This document shows, in pieces, positions 14,479 through 15,742 of a stretch of 15,742 nucleotides of DNA. Source of the DNA: Pseudomonas sp. (GTDB lineage: Bacteria > Pseudomonadota > Gammaproteobacteria > Pseudomonadales > Pseudomonadaceae); contig JAQZAY010000058.1 in the NCBI GenBank assembly GCA_029239415.1, forward strand, positions 1 to 15,742. Reading direction: 5' to 3'. The translations under genes were made by a program, and so were the position numbers. Position 1 is the stretch's first letter, and the number at the start of each line of letters is the position of its first letter. The notes beneath the pieces were generated by a model. That model ran no database searches, was not told where the DNA came from, and worked only from the letters and a program-made list of their open reading frames with translations.

Positions 14479-14796
14479 TCAGATAGCCAGGATGGCCTGG
14501 GCCAGCTGGACATCGCTGGCTTGCAGTGTCGGCATCTGCTGGCGGATGTGGGCAAAGGCGCTTTCGAGCTTGACGCCGCGGATGGCGCCCTCGCTGCCAA
14601 CGAAGCTTGCAGCATCGTCACGTGCTGCGCGCACGACCTTGTCATCACGCAAGGACGAGGTCAGGTCGGAGGTCGCATCCGTGGACTCGGCAACCGCGCC
14701 GACGACCGCATCGGTGGTCACGATGAAACTGGTGGCGTTGGCGGCACCGGCCAGGGACAGCAGCAACGCGGCGCCAAACAAGTGGGTACGGAACAT
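14479..14796 (-). CDS. DUF2388 exported small protein, copy 3 (operon head)
   Basis: This 105-aa protein has a signal peptide (MFRTHLFGAALLLSLAGAANA, cleavage about 21/22) and an 84-aa mature domain. The core is RAARDDAASFVGSEGAIRGV, then LESAF, and QLAQAILAI closes the protein. It is most similar to copy 1. The start at 14796 is preferred over an upstream in-frame ATG because AGGAG lies about 10 bases before it and the signal peptide begins there. It is the first gene of the DUF2388-zincin operon; GTACAGTT boxes lie about 140-180 bp upstream in its promoter region. Function unknown. Confidence 0.87.
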   Translation of the reverse strand: MFRTHLFGAALLLSLAGAANATSFIVTTDAVVGAVAESTDATSDLTSSLRDDKVVRAARDDAASFVGSEGAIRGVKLESAFAHIRQQMPTLQASDVQLAQAILAI

Positions 14797-14935
14797 GATC
14801 GAATGACTCCTGCATGGGCTGGGGGTGGTTCTTGCTAACAGACGCACTCACAGCTTGTTGCGGTACTTTTTGCCAAGCTGATGAGGAACAAGCGTAACAC
14901 GCGGTGGAATCATGCAGGATGCCGACATGACGACT

Positions 14936-14974
14936 AGTACAGTTCCAACAAACAACCATAGTACCGGTACAGTT
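14936..14974. promoter_or_regulatory. Pair of GTACAGTT boxes upstream of DUF2388 operon
   Basis: GTACAGTT occurs at 14937-14944 and 14967-14974, exactly 30 bp apart (about three helical turns). The perfect palindrome GTACCGGTAC (14961-14970) overlaps the second copy. The pair lies between the DUF1127 terminator and the start of DUF2388 copy 3, where the operon promoter must be. The same heptamer recurs upstream of the DUF1127 gene. Confidence 0.5.
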
Positions 14975-14987
14975 ATTTCATCTTCAT

Positions 14988-15021
14988 AAAAAAACCCGTT
15001 GCAGTCGCCCGCAACGGGTTT
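14988..15021 (-). terminator. Intrinsic terminator of the DUF1127 gene
   Basis: GCAACGGGTTT (15011-15021) and AAACCCGTTGC (14992-15002) form an 11-bp stem with an 8-base loop. On the minus strand it ends in a run of seven T residues (14994-14988). It begins 37 bp after the DUF1127 stop codon. Confidence 0.92.
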
Positions 15022-15058
15022 CTCGAATTCGGTGCCGACCTTGGCCGGCACGCCTGGC

Positions 15059-15274
15059 TTAGCGCCAGAACGGCTTGCTCAGCTCTTCGTAGCGCTGGGC
15101 CTCGCTGATACCGGCATCTGCCAGCAGGCGGGCGTCCAGGCGAGCCAGTTGACGACGGCTCGAGAGACGGCGCTGCCACAGCAGCAGGTTCGACAGTGCG
15201 CGCAGAGGCAGCGAAGCATGGGACTGTTGGGCGTTGCTTTCAAAAACCATGTCGGAACTGAGGGTACGTTCCAT
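15059..15274 (-). CDS. DUF1127 domain small protein
   Basis: This 71-aa protein carries a C-terminal DUF1127 (YjiS-like) domain: LSNLLLWQRRLSSRRQLARL at 27-46, followed by DARLLADAGIS and a Tyr-Glu-Glu sequence. The Arg-rich helix and the LxRLDxRLLxDxGI pattern are diagnostic. Short DUF1127 proteins in alphaproteobacteria bind RNA or affect phosphate/carbon metabolism; the Pseudomonas versions are uncharacterised as far as I know. GGAAGGA lies about 7 bases before the ATG. The gene is monocistronic, with its own terminator and an upstream region dense in ACTGT/ACAGT elements. Confidence 0.9.
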   Translation of the reverse strand: MERTLSSDMVFESNAQQSHASLPLRALSNLLLWQRRLSSRRQLARLDARLLADAGISEAQRYEELSKPFWR

Positions 15275-15504
15275 GATGTCATCCTTCCGCTTATGGCGGC
15301 ATTAGGTAGTGATTTAACTGATGCCAATGATCCTCCCCTGTCGTCCAGAACAGTAGATACAGTTCAACAGTAAAGCGATCAGTCAGTTAACTGCTAGACC
15401 CTACTGTTGCACTTGAAAATAGCGCAACTGTACTGGTCTGCACTTTGATGGTGCATTTTGTCTTGGGAGATAAGAACAGAGGAGTCGGAAGGCGGGTTTT
15501 AAGC

Positions 15505-15522
15505 AGTACAGTAGTACAGTTT
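15505..15522. repeat. Tandem AGTACAGT repeat
   Basis: AGTACAGT is repeated head to tail at 15505-15512 and 15513-15520, followed by TT. It is the best-matching copy of the element that also occurs upstream of the DUF2388 operon (14936-14974). Confidence 0.6.
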
Positions 15523-15550
15523 ATATCAAGTAGCTGTACCCGTTACCCAG

Positions 15551-15574
15551 CCGGTGCGCCTTGCGCGTCACCGG
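15551..15574 (-). terminator. Hairpin after the CoA-transferase gene
   Basis: CCGGTG (15551-15556) pairs with CACCGG (15569-15574), and CGC (15557-15559) with GCG (15565-15567) around a short loop with one bulged T. It lies about 20 bp after the stop codon on the minus strand but lacks a T-tract, so it is a weak terminator or a 3'-stabilising structure. Confidence 0.4.
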
Positions 15575-15592
15575 CAGGATATCTGTTCTGGA

Positions 15593-15742
15593 TTACAAGG
15601 CGATCATGCGTCCCGTCTCTTCCAGATTGTCATGCCAGGCCAAGGCTTCGCGCAGGATATGCGGTGTGTGGCCGCCCCGTTGGCTTGCGCGCTCGAAGTA
15701 GTCATTCAGTGCGCTGCGGTAGTCCGGATGCACACAGTTGTC
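15593..15742 (-). CDS. Acetyl-CoA hydrolase/CoA-transferase, C-terminal fragment
   Basis: Only the last 49 codons are inside the window; the gene continues beyond the right edge. The fragment reads NCVHPDYRSALNDYFERAS, then GGHTPHILREALAWHDNLEE and a TGRM-type end. The HPDYR and GHTPHxLxEAxxWH patterns are the normal C-terminus of the acetyl-CoA hydrolase/succinate:acetate CoA-transferase family (about 500 aa when complete), which moves CoA between acyl-CoAs and carboxylates. The catalytic Glu is outside the window. The stop is TAA at 15593-15595. Truncation is due to the window edge, not to mutation. Confidence 0.75.
   Translation of the reverse strand, partial: DNCVHPDYRSALNDYFERASQRGGHTPHILREALAWHDNLEETGRMIAL

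Larger units (their letters stand above)
15275..15592. promoter_or_regulatory. Promoter region of DUF1127 gene, ACAGT-rich
   Basis: These 318 bases contain no gene. They are more AT-rich than their surroundings and hold many ACAGT/ACTGT elements: ACAGTA (15350-15355), TACAGTT (15358-15364), ACAGTA (15367-15372), the palindrome CAGTTAACTG (15384-15393), TACTGTT (15402-15408), AACTGTAC (15426-15433), the tandem AGTACAGT pair (15505-15520) and CTGTAC (15534-15539). On the minus strand CTGATC-17-TATCTA is a possible sigma-70 promoter overlapping the first three elements. Confidence 0.5.

Overview
This window is high-GC chromosomal DNA whose gene content points strongly to a fluorescent Pseudomonas, most likely of the P. 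putida group. Supporting families are GltP, DUF1328, an Ivy-like lysozyme inhibitor, three copies of the Pseudomonas-type DUF2388 family, a DUF1127 protein and an acetyl-CoA hydrolase/CoA-transferase. I see no insertion sequence, phage gene, CRISPR array, tRNA or rRNA. The layout looks like core or near-core genome rather than an island. From memory only, the left part resembles the P. aeruginosa PA5479-PA5482 neighbourhood (gltP, ivyp2 and small genes).

Region 1 (1-1151, plus strand) is a tight envelope operon. It holds a 94-aa single-pass membrane protein, a 54-aa DUF1328 membrane peptide and a periplasmic Ivy-like lysozyme inhibitor. A good sigma-54 (-24/-12) promoter lies upstream at 117-132, and an inverted repeat sits about 60 bp before it. 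Region 2 (1152-1876) is a 725-bp gap with no credible gene. It carries foldable sequence around 1287-1390 and two inverted repeats of the form TTCGG-N4-CCGAA, matching the motif I recall for AauR, the acidic amino acid response regulator. These precede gltP (glutamate/aspartate:proton symporter), which ends at a clear intrinsic terminator. Region 3 (3345-4574) is a fused SpmA/SpmB-type 'nucleoside recognition/Gate' membrane protein. It converges on, and overlaps by 19 bp, the minus-strand group that follows.

Region 4 (4556-8749, minus strand) reads Na/Pi-cotransporter with a C-terminal PhoU-like helical domain, then a membrane-anchored M16 zinc protease, then a DUF5924/DUF2914 membrane protein. 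The short spacing suggests one operon. Region 5 (8892-11216, minus strand) is a CitMHS-type citrate transporter followed by a TerC-family membrane protein and a strong terminator. The citrate transporter leader contains a CAA-repeat that fits the Hfq/Crc catabolite-repression motif, placed directly at the start of a 26-codon upstream ORF. Region 6 (11381-11779, plus strand) is a lone zinc-binding GFA/CENP-V-fold protein.

Region 7 (11791-14796, minus strand) is the least understood part. Three tandem exported DUF2388 paralogues lead, by a 4-bp GTGA overlap, into a 652-aa exported protein. That protein combines an HExxH zincin-like domain with a His/Cys domain of the DUF4105/Lnb (lipoprotein N-acyltransferase-like) type. 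Region 8 (14988-15742, minus strand) holds a 71-aa DUF1127 protein with its own terminator and the 3' end of an acetyl-CoA hydrolase/transferase gene. The promoter regions of the DUF2388 operon and of the DUF1127 gene both carry copies of a GTACAGT element. This suggests a shared, unidentified regulator and is, with the DUF2388-zincin operon, the most interesting candidate for a new system here.
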